64,000 bases of DNA from Bradyrhizobium sp. WBAH42 (GCF_024585265.1 NZ_CP036533.1:496001-560000); one strand, 5' to 3'; counted from the first letter of the stretch, positions 29,140-38,683 are shown. Made by a program: numbers and translations. The notes: a model not told the origin generated them from the sequence alone.

Positions 29140-30321
29140 CTATTCCGCCGGGCACGCCGCGACTGCGGTCGCCGTGCGATCAAGCTGGAGGCTCCACAGC
29201 GCCAGAACGAGGCCGATGGCGGTGACGCCGGCTGCGACCAGCGGCAGCGCCGAGAGGCCGAGGCCGCGGTCGATGGTGACGCCGCCGGCCCAGGCGCCGA
29301 GCGCGTTGCCGAGATTGAACGCGGCGATGTTGAGGCTGGAGGCGAGCGTCCGGCCGCTGGGACCGGCAGCCTCCAATACGCGGAGCTGAAGCGGGGCGAC
29401 GGTTGCGAAGGCGGCGACGCCGAGCAGCAGGATCAGCACGACGCTGATGATCTTGACCGACAGCAGCGCCGCAAGGCCAAGCAGCACGATGGCAAGCGCG
29501 GCCAGTGTGCCGATCAGGGCGCGCGCAAGGCCGCGATCGGCGAGCTTGCCGCCGGCGACATTGCCGATCGCAAGCCCAACGCCGAACACCAGCAGGATCG
29601 GCGACACGGCGGTCTCCGAAAAACCGGTGAAGCGCGTCAGGATCGGCTGGATATAGGTGAAGACGACGAACAGTCCGGCGAAGCCGAACACGGTCATGGC
29701 AAGACCGAGCAGCACCTGCGGACGGCCGAGCACGGCCACTTCCTCGGCAAGCGAGATCGGCTTGTCGTCGTTGCCGACATGGCCCGGCACGAGCGCAGCG
29801 ACGACCGCGAATGCGATCAGGCCGATGACAGTCACCGCCCAGAACGCTGCGCGCCAGCCGAGCATCAGGCCGAACCAGGCGCCGAAGGGCACGCCCAGCA
29901 GCGTCGCGACCGTCAGGCCGATGAACATGGTGGCGATCGCAGACGCACGCTTGTCCTCAGCGACGAGGCTGGTGGCCACCACCGAGCCCACGCCGAAGAA
30001 CGTGCCGTGCGCGAGCGAGGTCAGCACGCGCGCGGCCATCAGCAATTCGTAAGTGGGCGCGAGCGCGCAAGCCGCATTGCCAAGCGTGAAGATGGCCATC
30101 AGCGCCAGCAGCACGGTTTTCCGCGGCATCCGCCGCGTCGCCAGCGTCAGCACCGGCGCGCCGACGAACACGCCGAGCGCATAGCCTGATATCAGCAGAC
30201 CCGCGACCGGCACCGAGACGTGCACGTCGGCGGCGACCTGCAGCAGCAGGCCCATGATGATGAATTCGGTGGTGCCGATGCCGAAGGCACCGGCGGTGAG
30301 CGCGAGGACGGCGGGAGGCAT
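29140..30321 (-). CDS. MFS transporter, DHA1 (AraJ/YdhP-like) family
   Basis: A 393-residue inner-membrane protein with 12 predicted helices. The N-terminal signature LALTAGAFGIGTTEFIIMGL is typical of the sugar-efflux/arabinose-efflux-like DHA1 group, and LATRRMPRKTVL is the loop between helices 2 and 3. Start ATG at 30321 has GGAG upstream. First gene of a two-gene operon with the aldo/keto reductase and divergent from a LysR regulator. It probably exports a small organic compound. Confidence 0.92.
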   Translation of the reverse strand: MPPAVLALTAGAFGIGTTEFIIMGLLLQVAADVHVSVPVAGLLISGYALGVFVGAPVLTLATRRMPRKTVLLALMAIFTLGNAACALAPTYELLMAARVLTSLAHGTFFGVGSVVATSLVAEDKRASAIATMFIGLTVATLLGVPFGAWFGLMLGWRAAFWAVTVIGLIAFAVVAALVPGHVGNDDKPISLAEEVAVLGRPQVLLGLAMTVFGFAGLFVVFTYIQPILTRFTGFSETAVSPILLVFGVGLAIGNVAGGKLADRGLARALIGTLAALAIVLLGLAALLSVKIISVVLILLLGVAAFATVAPLQLRVLEAAGPSGRTLASSLNIAAFNLGNALGAWAGGVTIDRGLGLSALPLVAAGVTAIGLVLALWSLQLDRTATAVAACPAE

Positions 30322-30419
30322 GCGTTGCTCCAAGGGATGAGACGAGCCACGCAGATAGCGGCGCTGCCGCCAAACCATTAGAATGTCCGCAATCCAATCA
30401 TTTGTGACATGAATTCAAC

Positions 30420-31373
30420 ATGGCCCGTTTCGACACCAACCGCTCGGCCGAGATGGAGGTCTTCGTCCGCGTCGTGGACCTCGGCGGCTTCACCCAGGCC
30501 GCGCGAAAGCTGCGCCTGACGCCATCGGGCGTCAGCAAGCTGATCTCGCGTCTGGAGGCGCGCCTCGGCGCACGGCTCGTCAACCGCACGACGCGCAAGC
30601 TGACGCTGACGGCGGAAGGCCAGGCCTTCTACGAGCGCTCGTTGCGCATTCTCGCCGAGATGGAGGAGGCCGAACGCGAGGCGGCCTCAGGCGCGGCACC
30701 GCGCGGCCGCCTCACGGTCAATTGCAACATTCCCTTCGGCATGCTGCATGTGATGCCGTTGATCCCGCGCTTTCTGAAGCAGCATCCCGACGTCACGCTC
30801 GATCTCGTGCTGACCGATACGGTGATCGACCTGATGCAGGAGCGCGCCGATGTCGCCATCCGCGTCGGTCCGCTGCGCGCCTCGCGTCTGGTCGCGCGAA
30901 AGCTCGGCACCAGCCGCATGGTGGTGGTCGGCGCGCCGGATTATCTCGCCCGTTGCGGCACGCCGAAGATTCCAGCCGATCTCGCCGACCACCGCGGCAT
31001 CGGCTGGACCTTTCCGCGCAGCATCCGCGGCTGGCCGTTCAGGCGTGGCGACCACGCCGAGGAGGCCCTGCCCCCGCCCGTCGCACGCGCCAGCGACGGC
31101 GAAGCCGCCCGCCGCCTCTGCCTCGGCGGCGCCGGTCTCGCGCGCCTCGCGCTCTTCCACATCGGCCCCGATATCGAATCCGGCCGCCTCGTCCCGGTGC
31201 TGCAAAGCTACAATCCCGGCGACCGCGAAGACATCCACGCCGTCTATGTTGGCCACACCGCGCCACTCCCGGCACGCGTGCGCGCGTTCATCGATTTCCT
31301 CGCCGAGCACGTGCGCGTGAGCGACCCCGCATTGAAGCGGGCCGCGGATGGGAAGTGGAAGCTGGTGGGGTGA
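30420..31373 (+). CDS. LysR-family transcriptional regulator
   Basis: A 317-residue LTTR: winged HTH at residues 10-70 (LGGFTQAARKLRLTPSGVSKL, then RTTRKLTLTAEG) and a substrate-binding domain at 90-300. Divergent by about 98 bp from the MFS-AKR operon, the usual arrangement for local control. Inducer unknown. Confidence 0.94.
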   Translation: MARFDTNRSAEMEVFVRVVDLGGFTQAARKLRLTPSGVSKLISRLEARLGARLVNRTTRKLTLTAEGQAFYERSLRILAEMEEAEREAASGAAPRGRLTVNCNIPFGMLHVMPLIPRFLKQHPDVTLDLVLTDTVIDLMQERADVAIRVGPLRASRLVARKLGTSRMVVVGAPDYLARCGTPKIPADLADHRGIGWTFPRSIRGWPFRRGDHAEEALPPPVARASDGEAARRLCLGGAGLARLALFHIGPDIESGRLVPVLQSYNPGDREDIHAVYVGHTAPLPARVRAFIDFLAEHVRVSDPALKRAADGKWKLVG

Positions 31374-31527
31374 GGCGCGATGGCGGAGCGAGCGTCAGCC
31401 AATCCAGATTGGCGATCATGTTCCGTGTGGCTGGACCGTTGAGGACACGCCGCCGGAGCTTGCGCGAGGGCGCAGAAATCGCGAAAATCCCGGCTGTTTC
31501 AGAACTCGCCAGGGGAATTCCACACAC

Positions 31528-32205
31528 ATGCAGTTCGATGACGTCATCCTCGGTCGCCGGAGCATCCGCGGCTACAAGCCGGATCCGGTGCCCAAGGAAC
31601 TGATTGCGGAAATCATTGGATTGGCGATGCGCGCTCCGTCGTCGATGAACACCCAGCCCTGGAATTTCTATGTCATCACCGGCGAACCACTTGATCGGAT
31701 CCGCGCCGGCAATACCGAACGGATGCTGGCGGGCATCCCGCAGTCGCGCGAGTTCCGCACGGGCCAGGCCTTTGCAGGCAAGCACCGCGACAGGCAGGTC
31801 GGCGTCGCCAAGCAATTATTCTCCGCAATGGGAATCGAGCGCGACAACATGGAGAAGCGCCAGGACTGGGTCCTGCGCGGCTTCCGTCAGTTCGACGCGC
31901 CCGTCTGCGTGATCATCACCTATGACCGCGTGCTCGACGGTAGCGACGATACGCCCTTCGACTGCGGCGCCGTGGCGACCGCCCTGGTCAATGCCGCGTG
32001 GTCCCGCGGGCTCGGCGCCGTGATCAACAGCCAGGGCATCATGCAATCCCCCGTGGTGCGCGAGCACGCAGGGATCGCCGACGATCAGGTCATCATGAAA
32101 AGCATCGCGCTGGGCTGGCCGGATGAAACTTTTCCGGCGAATGCCGTGGTGTCGGAGCGGAAGTCCGTCGAGGAAGCGACGGTGTTCGTCGGGTTCGAGA
32201 CTTAG
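31528..32205 (+). CDS. Nitroreductase family protein
   Basis: A 225-residue FMN-dependent oxidoreductase. FMN-binding RRSIRGYKPDPVPKELI and APSSMNTQPWNFYVITG are at residues 10-53, and the C-terminus has IALGWPDETFPANAVVSERK. The start is the ATG at 31528, with AGGGGA upstream, which gives a normal family N-terminus. A diverged copy of the last about 27 codons is found at 35050-35130 beyond the IS element. Confidence 0.93.
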   Translation: MQFDDVILGRRSIRGYKPDPVPKELIAEIIGLAMRAPSSMNTQPWNFYVITGEPLDRIRAGNTERMLAGIPQSREFRTGQAFAGKHRDRQVGVAKQLFSAMGIERDNMEKRQDWVLRGFRQFDAPVCVIITYDRVLDGSDDTPFDCGAVATALVNAAWSRGLGAVINSQGIMQSPVVREHAGIADDQVIMKSIALGWPDETFPANAVVSERKSVEEATVFVGFET

Positions 32206-32237
32206 CGGCGCGGGCCGGAAGGGCTGGAGGCACAGCA

Positions 32238-33353
32238 GTGATCCGCGCCATGATCCGACGTGTCCTTGTGCTGGCGGCGGCTTTTGCCGCCGCCTTGACG
32301 CCGGTCATGTGTCTTGGCGAAAGCAGCAAGCCGTTGCCGGCGAAGGCGACGAGGGAACTACCTGATGAGCTGCTCTCGCTGCTCGAGCAGAAAAGGATGC
32401 CGAAGTATTCACCTATCCTCGTGCGTCTCTTCAAGGAGGAGGCCGAGCTCGAGGTCTGGAAACAGGACACCACCGGCCGTTTCCAGATCCTCAAGACCTA
32501 TCCGATCTGCCGGCGGTCGGGCGATCTCGGGCCGAAATTGCACGAGGGCGACCGACAAGCTCCGGAAGGGTTCTATACGATTACACCTGAGTTGATGAAC
32601 CCCAACTCCAACTTCTATCTTTCGATCAACCTCGGCTTCCCCAACACGTTCGACAAGGCGCACAAGCGCAATGGCAGCTTCCTCATGATCCACGGCGACT
32701 GCTGGTCGAGCGGTTGCTATGCCATGACCGACGAACAGATCGGCGAAATCTATGCGCTGGCGCGCGACACATTCCTCGGCGGCCGCCCGTCGTTCCAGGT
32801 CCAGGCCTATCCGTTCCGCCTGACACCGGCAAATCTGGCGCGGCATCGAAACAGTCCCAACCTCGCGTTCTGGAAAATGCTCAAGGTCGGCAACGATCAT
32901 TTCGAGACGACGCGAATCGAACCGAAGGTGGATGTGTGCGACCGCCGTTACGTCTTCGATGCGCAAGGTCCACCGAATTCGCCGTCGCCTCCAGTGTTCA
33001 ACCCTACCGAAAAATGTCCCCCCTTCGCCGTCAATCCGGACATCGCGCGGCGGGCCCTGGAGAAGAGGCGCGCCGACGAGCTCGAATACGCGCGATTGCT
33101 TGAAGATGATTTGCCGGCCGCCCCGATATATAGCGGACTGGACGGGGGAATGAACAAGGTGTTCCTCACACGGTTTCCGGGCAGAGTGACGCTCGCGAAA
33201 GTCATGCCGTATGCATCCTACCTGCCGCAATTGCCACCGATTCCCTGGATCGACAGGGATGGCTCGTTGACGAGCAGATGGTTTGGCAGCTTGTTGGACC
33301 AGCCGCCGGAATGTAATCCAACGCGTATCGGCTTCCCGTCAGGTCGGTGCTGA
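32238..33353 (+). CDS. YafK-like murein L,D-transpeptidase, exported
   Basis: A 371-residue protein with a signal peptide (VLVLAAAFAAALTPVMCLG). The YkuD-type active-site motif is IHGDCWSSGCYAM, with His152 and Cys160 as the likely catalytic pair, preceded by FYTITPELMNPNSNFYLSIN. YafK-type enzymes cleave or form links between peptidoglycan and proteins in the periplasm. The 180 residues after the catalytic domain are of unknown role. The start is GTG at 32238, 7 nt after GGAGG; an ATG 12 bp later is possible. Confidence 0.87.
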   Translation: MIRAMIRRVLVLAAAFAAALTPVMCLGESSKPLPAKATRELPDELLSLLEQKRMPKYSPILVRLFKEEAELEVWKQDTTGRFQILKTYPICRRSGDLGPKLHEGDRQAPEGFYTITPELMNPNSNFYLSINLGFPNTFDKAHKRNGSFLMIHGDCWSSGCYAMTDEQIGEIYALARDTFLGGRPSFQVQAYPFRLTPANLARHRNSPNLAFWKMLKVGNDHFETTRIEPKVDVCDRRYVFDAQGPPNSPSPPVFNPTEKCPPFAVNPDIARRALEKRRADELEYARLLEDDLPAAPIYSGLDGGMNKVFLTRFPGRVTLAKVMPYASYLPQLPPIPWIDRDGSLTSRWFGSLLDQPPECNPTRIGFPSGRC

Positions 33354-33380
33354 ACACTCGTGCGGCGTCCGCGATGGATC

Positions 33381-35032
33381 TTGGTTGTGTGCAAACAGAT
33401 GGCCGGCACGCGGCCGTGGTCGCCAATCACCGCAGGCGGCTGATGTTCTCGCGTCAGATCGCCCAATGACGGCCAAAGTGGGTATCGGGACGCGGTATTG
33501 CGCTGTTGGACGTACTTTCCGGCCTTCAGACGGCGCGGATGGCTGCAATCAGGCGCGGTTTGCCGACGATGTTCATCACCCGCGTGAGGTTATAAGCGAG
33601 AACATGCAGCGCCATCTCAGCGGCAACATTCCGTAGGCGCTTCATCAGGAAATGGGTCGCACCCATACGGGCTTTGATCGTGCCGAAGGGATGCTCGACC
33701 GTCTCGCGCCGCGTCCGCATGGCGTCGGGATTGGAATCGAGCCGTCTCTGGACCTCCTCGACCACATGCTCATGCTCCCAACGGGTGATGCGGCGCTCCT
33801 TGGACGGCGTACATTGGCTCTTGATTGCGCAGCCTTGGCACGCTGCTGTCGACCAGTAACGGCGCAGCGTCATTCCATGCTCGATGTTGGTATAACGATA
33901 GGGCAGCAGCTGGCCGGACGGGCAGCGGTAGACGTCCTCATCAGGCAGGTAGGCGAAGTCCTGTTTGCCGAACCGACCCTCCGCCTTGGCGTTCGACGTC
34001 ATCGGCTTGGGCAGCGTGACTGCAACGCCAGCCTCTTCGCAGGCCAATATCTCCTCTCCGTCGAAGTAGCCACGGTCGGCGACCGCCTCGAGTTTGTCCA
34101 CTTCGAGCACTTCTTTGGCCTGCTTCGACATCCGAGCAAGCTGCCCACGGTCGTTGCCGACGTTTATGACCTCATGCGTAACAATCAGATGGTGTTCGGT
34201 GTCCACCGCGACCTGGACATTGTAGCCGACGACACCCGATCCGCGTCCGCTGGTGGCCATCGAACGAGCATCCGGATCGGTCAGCGATATCTGTTGATCC
34301 GGCGTGTTGCGCATCTGCGCATCAAGCACTTCCAGGCGGCTCATCTCCTGCTTCAGCCGAGCAACCTTTTCCTTGATCCTCGTCGTCTTGATGCTGATCG
34401 CTTCCGATGGCTCCTGCCGATCGGCGCTATCCAGTTGACGCAGATATCGACCGACGCTTTCCTCGATCTGCGCCATCCGCCTCGCCATCTTGGCATGCGT
34501 GAAGTTACGATCGCGATTGTTCACTGCCTTGAACTTGCTGCCGTCGATTGCGACGCTTGGGGTCTGCAACAGGCCCATTTGCCGGCATAGCGCAACGAAC
34601 TTCGCACAAACCCTCCGAAGCGCCGCACCATTGTCCCTCCGGAAATCGGCGATCGTCTTATGATCGGGAGCCAGGCGGCCGATCAGCCACATCACCTCGA
34701 TATTGCGGCACGCCTCACGTTCCAGGCGGCGACTGGATTGCACCCGATTGAGATAACCGTAGATGTAAAGCTTCAGAAGGACTGCTGGATGATAGGAAGG
34801 CCGGCCCGTCTCCTTGGCGATCACACCCTCAAATCCCATTCCATGCAGGTCGAGCGCCTCGACAAACACATCGATCACATGGACCGGGTTGTCGTCGTCT
34901 ACCCAATCCTCCAGACATTCCGGCAAGAGCGTCAGCTGGGATCTGTCCGCGCCTTCAACGAAGCGTCCCATCCGTATCTCCCATCAGGAAACGGAGGAAT
35001 CCTAGCTGACTCGTGCCTTTTCACACAGCCAG
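33381..35032 (-). mobile_element. IS1182-family insertion sequence, apparently complete
   Basis: The 1652-bp element has imperfect terminal inverted repeats: TTGGTTGTGTGCAAA at the left (33381) and, read inward on the minus strand from 35032, CTGGCTGTGTGAAAA (12 of 15 identical). GATC lies directly outside both ends (33377-33380 and 35033-35036) and would be a 4-bp palindromic target duplication. The single transposase gene is intact. The right flank holds a nitroreductase fragment. Confidence 0.8.
33526..34971 (-). CDS. IS1182-family transposase
   Basis: A 481-residue DDE transposase. N-terminal family segment RPSYHPAVLLKLYIYGYLNR, then AIDGSKFKAVNNRDRNFTH with the first Asp. The second Asp is in AVADRGYFDGEEI and the Glu in RRETVEHPFGTIKARMG. 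A cysteine group (TAACQGCAIKSQC) lies between them. No frameshift or stop, so the element may be active. Confidence 0.95.
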   Translation of the reverse strand: MGRFVEGADRSQLTLLPECLEDWVDDDNPVHVIDVFVEALDLHGMGFEGVIAKETGRPSYHPAVLLKLYIYGYLNRVQSSRRLEREACRNIEVMWLIGRLAPDHKTIADFRRDNGAALRRVCAKFVALCRQMGLLQTPSVAIDGSKFKAVNNRDRNFTHAKMARRMAQIEESVGRYLRQLDSADRQEPSEAISIKTTRIKEKVARLKQEMSRLEVLDAQMRNTPDQQISLTDPDARSMATSGRGSGVVGYNVQVAVDTEHHLIVTHEVINVGNDRGQLARMSKQAKEVLEVDKLEAVADRGYFDGEEILACEEAGVAVTLPKPMTSNAKAEGRFGKQDFAYLPDEDVYRCPSGQLLPYRYTNIEHGMTLRRYWSTAACQGCAIKSQCTPSKERRITRWEHEHVVEEVQRRLDSNPDAMRTRRETVEHPFGTIKARMGATHFLMKRLRNVAAEMALHVLAYNLTRVMNIVGKPRLIAAIRAV

Positions 35033-35049
35033 GATCATCAGCAGACGAT

Positions 35050-35130
35050 GGCTGGCATCGACGTTCCGTCCCAGCGAATGCGGTGGCGTCGGAGCCGAGG
35101 TCTGTCGAGAAAGCTACGGTGTTCGTCGGA
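35050..35130 (+). pseudogene. Nitroreductase C-terminal fragment
   Basis: The plus-strand frame reads GW...PANAVASEPRSVEKATVFVG, matching the end of the intact nitroreductase at 31528-32205 (PANAVVSERKSVEEATVFVG). At base level 35074-35129 agrees with 32137-32192 at 49 of 56 positions by eye. No start or upstream part of such a gene is present, so it is a decayed partial copy next to the IS right end. Confidence 0.75.
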
Positions 35131-35173
35131 TCTGGGTTGGATGGGTCTGCCGTAATATGATGGGGTAACGCGG

Positions 35174-36214
35174 ATGACGTCGAAAAGGCCCTTTGACGGC
35201 TTCGACTTCGAAGGCTTCTGGGACGACTGTCCGTATTCCCTGGAGAACTATGTCGAGCCTCCGCCAAGCGACGAGCTGATCGCCTCCATTGAAGAGGAGA
35301 TGGGCGGGTATCGGCTGCCGGCCGCCTATGTCGATCTCGCACGGCGCCACAATGGCGGAATGGTCAAGCGCAACTGCCACCCAATGAAGGAGCGTACAGG
35401 CTGGGCGGAGGACCACGTGGCAATCGAGGGCCTCTGCGCCATCGGCCGCACGTCCAAATATTCACTCGGCGGTGAACTCGGCGCCAAGTTCATGATCGAG
35501 GAATGGGGCTACCCGCCGATTGGCATCGGCATCGCCGATACGCCGGCCGGAGGCCACGAGCTGATTATGCTGGACTACCGGACCTGCGGAAAGCGCGGCG
35601 AGCCGCAAGTCGTGTACGTCGACCAAGAGGCTGACTACAGCATCGCCGTCATCGCGCCGGACTTCGAGACCTTCATTCGAGGCTTGGTCGAGGAGTCCGA
35701 GTACGACACCGCTGATGAGGATCGGGCTGCTGCGATCGCAACCGTCGAGCAGGGAACGTTATCGCCGATCGTGGTGCGAGCTTTGGCCGCCGTCGGCGAC
35801 CGTCTGCCGCACGGCGAGCGAATGTTGCGCACCTTGGCCCGGCAGATCGTGGACGAGAAAGGCTTCTTTGCCCTGCACGACGACGAGCGCTCGCATCTGA
35901 TGTATGGGCTGATGTTCTGGCTCTATTCGAGCCTTTGTACCGCCAAGTCCTTCGAGGCTTTCGTGGGCCGTCCCGAGACCGGCACCTCCTACGACTCGCC
36001 CTGTTACGAGCTGATGATTGCGTTCGACCTCGTCGCCGAACCTTACGGCTTCAACACGCGCGGGTACGCCGAGGGCTTTGTGAGGGACTGGTGGGACGCG
36101 TGCGTTGCCCGCGGCGACATCGTCAAGATGGCGGAAGGCTACCGTCTGGCCCCCGAGGCCGAGGCGGCCCTGCTCGGCCGCTTGGCGACGTTTGCTGGCG
36201 CGCAAGGCAAATAA
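35174..36214 (+). CDS. SMI1/KNR4 (SUKH) domain protein
   Basis: A 346-residue protein. Residues about 25-165 show the SUKH pattern: PSDELIASIEEEMGGYRLPA, AYVDLARRHNGG, then strands ending in the ELIMLDYRTCGKRGEPQVVY segment and VIAPDFETFIRGL. The second half (190-346) is helical and not recognised. SUKH proteins often serve as immunity proteins against secreted toxins or as contact-toxin partners. No toxin gene lies beside it, so the role is open. Confidence 0.83.
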   Translation: MTSKRPFDGFDFEGFWDDCPYSLENYVEPPPSDELIASIEEEMGGYRLPAAYVDLARRHNGGMVKRNCHPMKERTGWAEDHVAIEGLCAIGRTSKYSLGGELGAKFMIEEWGYPPIGIGIADTPAGGHELIMLDYRTCGKRGEPQVVYVDQEADYSIAVIAPDFETFIRGLVEESEYDTADEDRAAAIATVEQGTLSPIVVRALAAVGDRLPHGERMLRTLARQIVDEKGFFALHDDERSHLMYGLMFWLYSSLCTAKSFEAFVGRPETGTSYDSPCYELMIAFDLVAEPYGFNTRGYAEGFVRDWWDACVARGDIVKMAEGYRLAPEAEAALLGRLATFAGAQGK

Positions 36215-36554
36215 GCCGGCGCGATTGATTCGAGCCGATGGCGGAGGGAGAGAAACCGAGTTCGAACATTCTCCAATCGACTAAACGGCGCTCGGATCAG
36301 AAACTTATTAAATTTCAACAGCTTAGTTTTGGCATCGAAGGGCGCTTACCGCTTAGCTGCTTAGGCCGAGCGAACGGGCCGCCGGCGCGAATTCCGGACA
36401 TCGCCCAGTTCTGTCGTGGACACGTACCCTTCTAGGGCGGGCAGACAAGATCGGGCTGCTCGCCGACGGCGGCTTTTGAGCCGAAGCGGACAACCGTCTT
36501 CGGCTCCGATGTGCTAGTAGATTGAAAAACCCGGTCAAAGGCTCCCTGGGTCCC
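36215..36554. other. Intergenic gap with a hairpin and a decayed repeat end
   Basis: No gene is visible in these 340 bp. GAGCCGAAG (36478-36486) pairs perfectly with CTTCGGCTC (36498-36506). The string GCTTTTGAGCCGAAGCGGAC at 36472-36491 resembles the right end of the repeat family found from 37.5 kb onward and may be a decayed copy. Confidence 0.4.
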
Positions 36555-37505
36555 ATGAAACGGCGCGAGTTCATCACGCTGATTGCCGGCGCAGTGGCAT
36601 CGCCGCTCAGGGCCCACGCGCAGCAGCGGGCTGGCCGGCGTCACCGCGTTGCGCAACTGGGACCTATACCACCCAGCTTCTTCGATGAGCTGGACAGAGT
36701 CGGCTTTGTCAAAGGCAGCAACCTCGAGATCGACAGTCGTGGCGAAAGCGCGGCCGCAGTATCTTATGTCAGTATGGCCGTTGAACTGGCCAAGACCAGT
36801 CCAGATGTCTTGGTTGTGGTCGGGGCCGAAGCAGGGCGTGCAGCACAGAAAGCCACGCAGCGCATACCAATCGTGGTGATCGCGGACGACTTGGTTGGCA
36901 GCCAGCTTGTCGCCTCGATGCCGCGTCCCGAAGGTAACACTACTGGTGTCGCCATCTTTGCATTCCAGCTCGACGCCAAGCGCTTGGAGTTGCTACATGA
37001 AGCACTGCCGGGTACCCGGCGAATAGCTGCTCTCGCCGACCGCGTGCCGATACCAAACATGGATGCTCTCAAAAGCGCGGCCAAGAGGCTCGGCGTCGAG
37101 ATCGTTCCGTATGCCGCACGATCAGAGGAAGATCTCATCCGGATAATCGACGCCATGAAGGTCGAAGAGGTCGAGGCCGTTAACCTGCTGGCCTCGCCGA
37201 TCCTGGCATCGAAATTCCAGTACCTGATCCGCGATCGGCTAGCCCTCCGTCGTCTGCCCGCCATTCTGCAATGGCCCGAACAGGCGGAAGAAGGCGGACT
37301 GATGGCATACGGTCCTCGCCTCAGCGCGGTCTTCGAGCAATGCGCGCGCCAGGTCGCAAGACTATTGCGAGGCGCACATATTGCCGACATACCTGTTGAG
37401 CAGCCGACAAAGTTCGAACTGGTCATCAATCTCAAGACAGCTAAAATGCTAGGTGTCGAAATTCCGCCGATACTACTCTCTCGTGCCGACAGCGCGATCG
37501 ATTGA
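36555..37505 (+). CDS. ABC transporter substrate-binding protein (ABC_sub_bind family)
   Basis: A 316-residue periplasmic-binding-type protein with a twin-arginine-like export signal (MKRREFITLIAGAVASPLRA). The body shows ELAKTSPDVLVVVGAEAGRA, GNTTGVAIFAFQLDAKRLEL and the C-terminal KTAKMLGVEIPPILLSRAD that is common to this family. Bradyrhizobium genomes encode many lone copies. No permease or ATPase gene is nearby, so the ligand and transporter are unknown. The start is the ATG before KRREF. Confidence 0.9.
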   Translation: MKRREFITLIAGAVASPLRAHAQQRAGRRHRVAQLGPIPPSFFDELDRVGFVKGSNLEIDSRGESAAAVSYVSMAVELAKTSPDVLVVVGAEAGRAAQKATQRIPIVVIADDLVGSQLVASMPRPEGNTTGVAIFAFQLDAKRLELLHEALPGTRRIAALADRVPIPNMDALKSAAKRLGVEIVPYAARSEEDLIRIIDAMKVEEVEAVNLLASPILASKFQYLIRDRLALRRLPAILQWPEQAEEGGLMAYGPRLSAVFEQCARQVARLLRGAHIADIPVEQPTKFELVINLKTAKMLGVEIPPILLSRADSAID

Positions 37506-37510
37506 GTGTA

Positions 37511-37630
37511 GAATTCTGCTTCTGGGCCCATCTGCGAAGTTGCGCCTCCGCGGTCGGAAGTCCGCTCGTTGCGCCAGAGCGGACCAGATTTGCTCAACCT
37601 GAGTTCTTCGCGTTTTGACCCGGGGCGGTC
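37511..37630. repeat. Accessory-region repeat, copy A
   Basis: Contains TGGGCCCATCTGCGAAGTTG, the hairpin GTCCGCT (37560-37566) with AGCGGAC (37578-37584), CAGATTTGCTCAACCTGAGT and TCTTCGCGTTTTGACCCGG. Lies between two convergent genes. Confidence 0.8.
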
Positions 37631-37693
37631 GTGGCGGAGTCTCGTATTCACGAGGGACATCCGCCATTCCCGCGCCCTCCTCTTGTGCGAAAG

Positions 37694-38683
37694 TCAGTCT
37701 TCGCGACTGGCCAGCCTGCGGTAAACCGCGAGATCGTCAAAGGTGGGTGCTTCGCCGCGCCGGACCTTGGAATCGATGTCGGGTCCGAGGACGAGCGACG
37801 TGCCGAGCCCGGCATAGAAGTATCGCGTGCCGAACGCCTTCTTCAGCGCTGCAAACGTCGGTTCGCCCGTGCAGTGTCCGGGGGCAATGTTCTCGACCTT
37901 GAACTTGTCCTTGAGGGCCGTCACGATCTTCTCAATGGCCTCATCCGCGGCAACAACAAGGTGGAACCCCCCGGCAATAAGATGGATTCTGGGGTTGATC
38001 GCCGTTGCGGCCTCTACAATGCGTTCGATTCCCGGATGCGAACAGCCGACGACAAGAACAAGGCCATCCGGCGTATTCACTGCGAGGGAGAGTTCTTTGA
38101 GTTCCTTGGTGCCGGGAAGATCGGAAACCAGAGCGATCAAGGTGATGCCCGGTGCGATCTCCGTTGTCTGATCGATCAGTTCGAACTTGGCATTCGGCCA
38201 TGCGGCGCCGAACTCCATGATTTTCGGCGGATTGCCGCCAAAATATCGCATCTCGTGAGGCAGGGAATCGTCCTTGCGATAGAAGGTAGATGGAAGCGAC
38301 GAACCGTAGATCCCGAATCCTTCTTTGGGCGCGTATATCTTGACGTTCGGATTCACACTCAGCACATAACTCAGTCCGGCCATGTGATCGGAATGCCGAT
38401 GGGAGAGAACCACAAAGTCAAGCGTGGTAAGGTTGACTCCTTTTGCCCTGATATTCTTCGCAAAGATTTCCGCATTATCTCCGGTATCAAACAGAATGCG
38501 CTTTCCTGCGACCTCCACCAGCGCGGAGAAACCCCAGTCCTTTGTCATTTCGGGATCGGTGCCAAACGCGTCATAAAGGATCGTAATCTTGCCGTTCGGC
38601 TCGGCCGCTATGGTCGCGCAAGAACTCGCTGCTATGGCGCAGGTGACGGCGGCGGCGATGAAGCTCCATTTTCCGAATGTCAT
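37694..38683 (-). CDS. Exported MBL-fold metallo-hydrolase
   Basis: A 329-residue protein with an N-terminal signal (FIAAAVTCAIAASSCATIAA), so probably periplasmic. The metal motif is VVLSHRHSDHMAGLSYV, and further His ligands are in VVGCSHPGIERIV and APGHCTGEPTF. The pattern with a phosphosynthase-like insert resembles the MBL subgroup annotated as dihydropterin-aminobenzene 5'-phosphate synthase-like, but export argues for another hydrolase role. AGGAGA precedes the ATG. Confidence 0.87.
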   Translation of the reverse strand: MTFGKWSFIAAAVTCAIAASSCATIAAEPNGKITILYDAFGTDPEMTKDWGFSALVEVAGKRILFDTGDNAEIFAKNIRAKGVNLTTLDFVVLSHRHSDHMAGLSYVLSVNPNVKIYAPKEGFGIYGSSLPSTFYRKDDSLPHEMRYFGGNPPKIMEFGAAWPNAKFELIDQTTEIAPGITLIALVSDLPGTKELKELSLAVNTPDGLVLVVGCSHPGIERIVEAATAINPRIHLIAGGFHLVVAADEAIEKIVTALKDKFKVENIAPGHCTGEPTFAALKKAFGTRYFYAGLGTSLVLGPDIDSKVRRGEAPTFDDLAVYRRLASRED

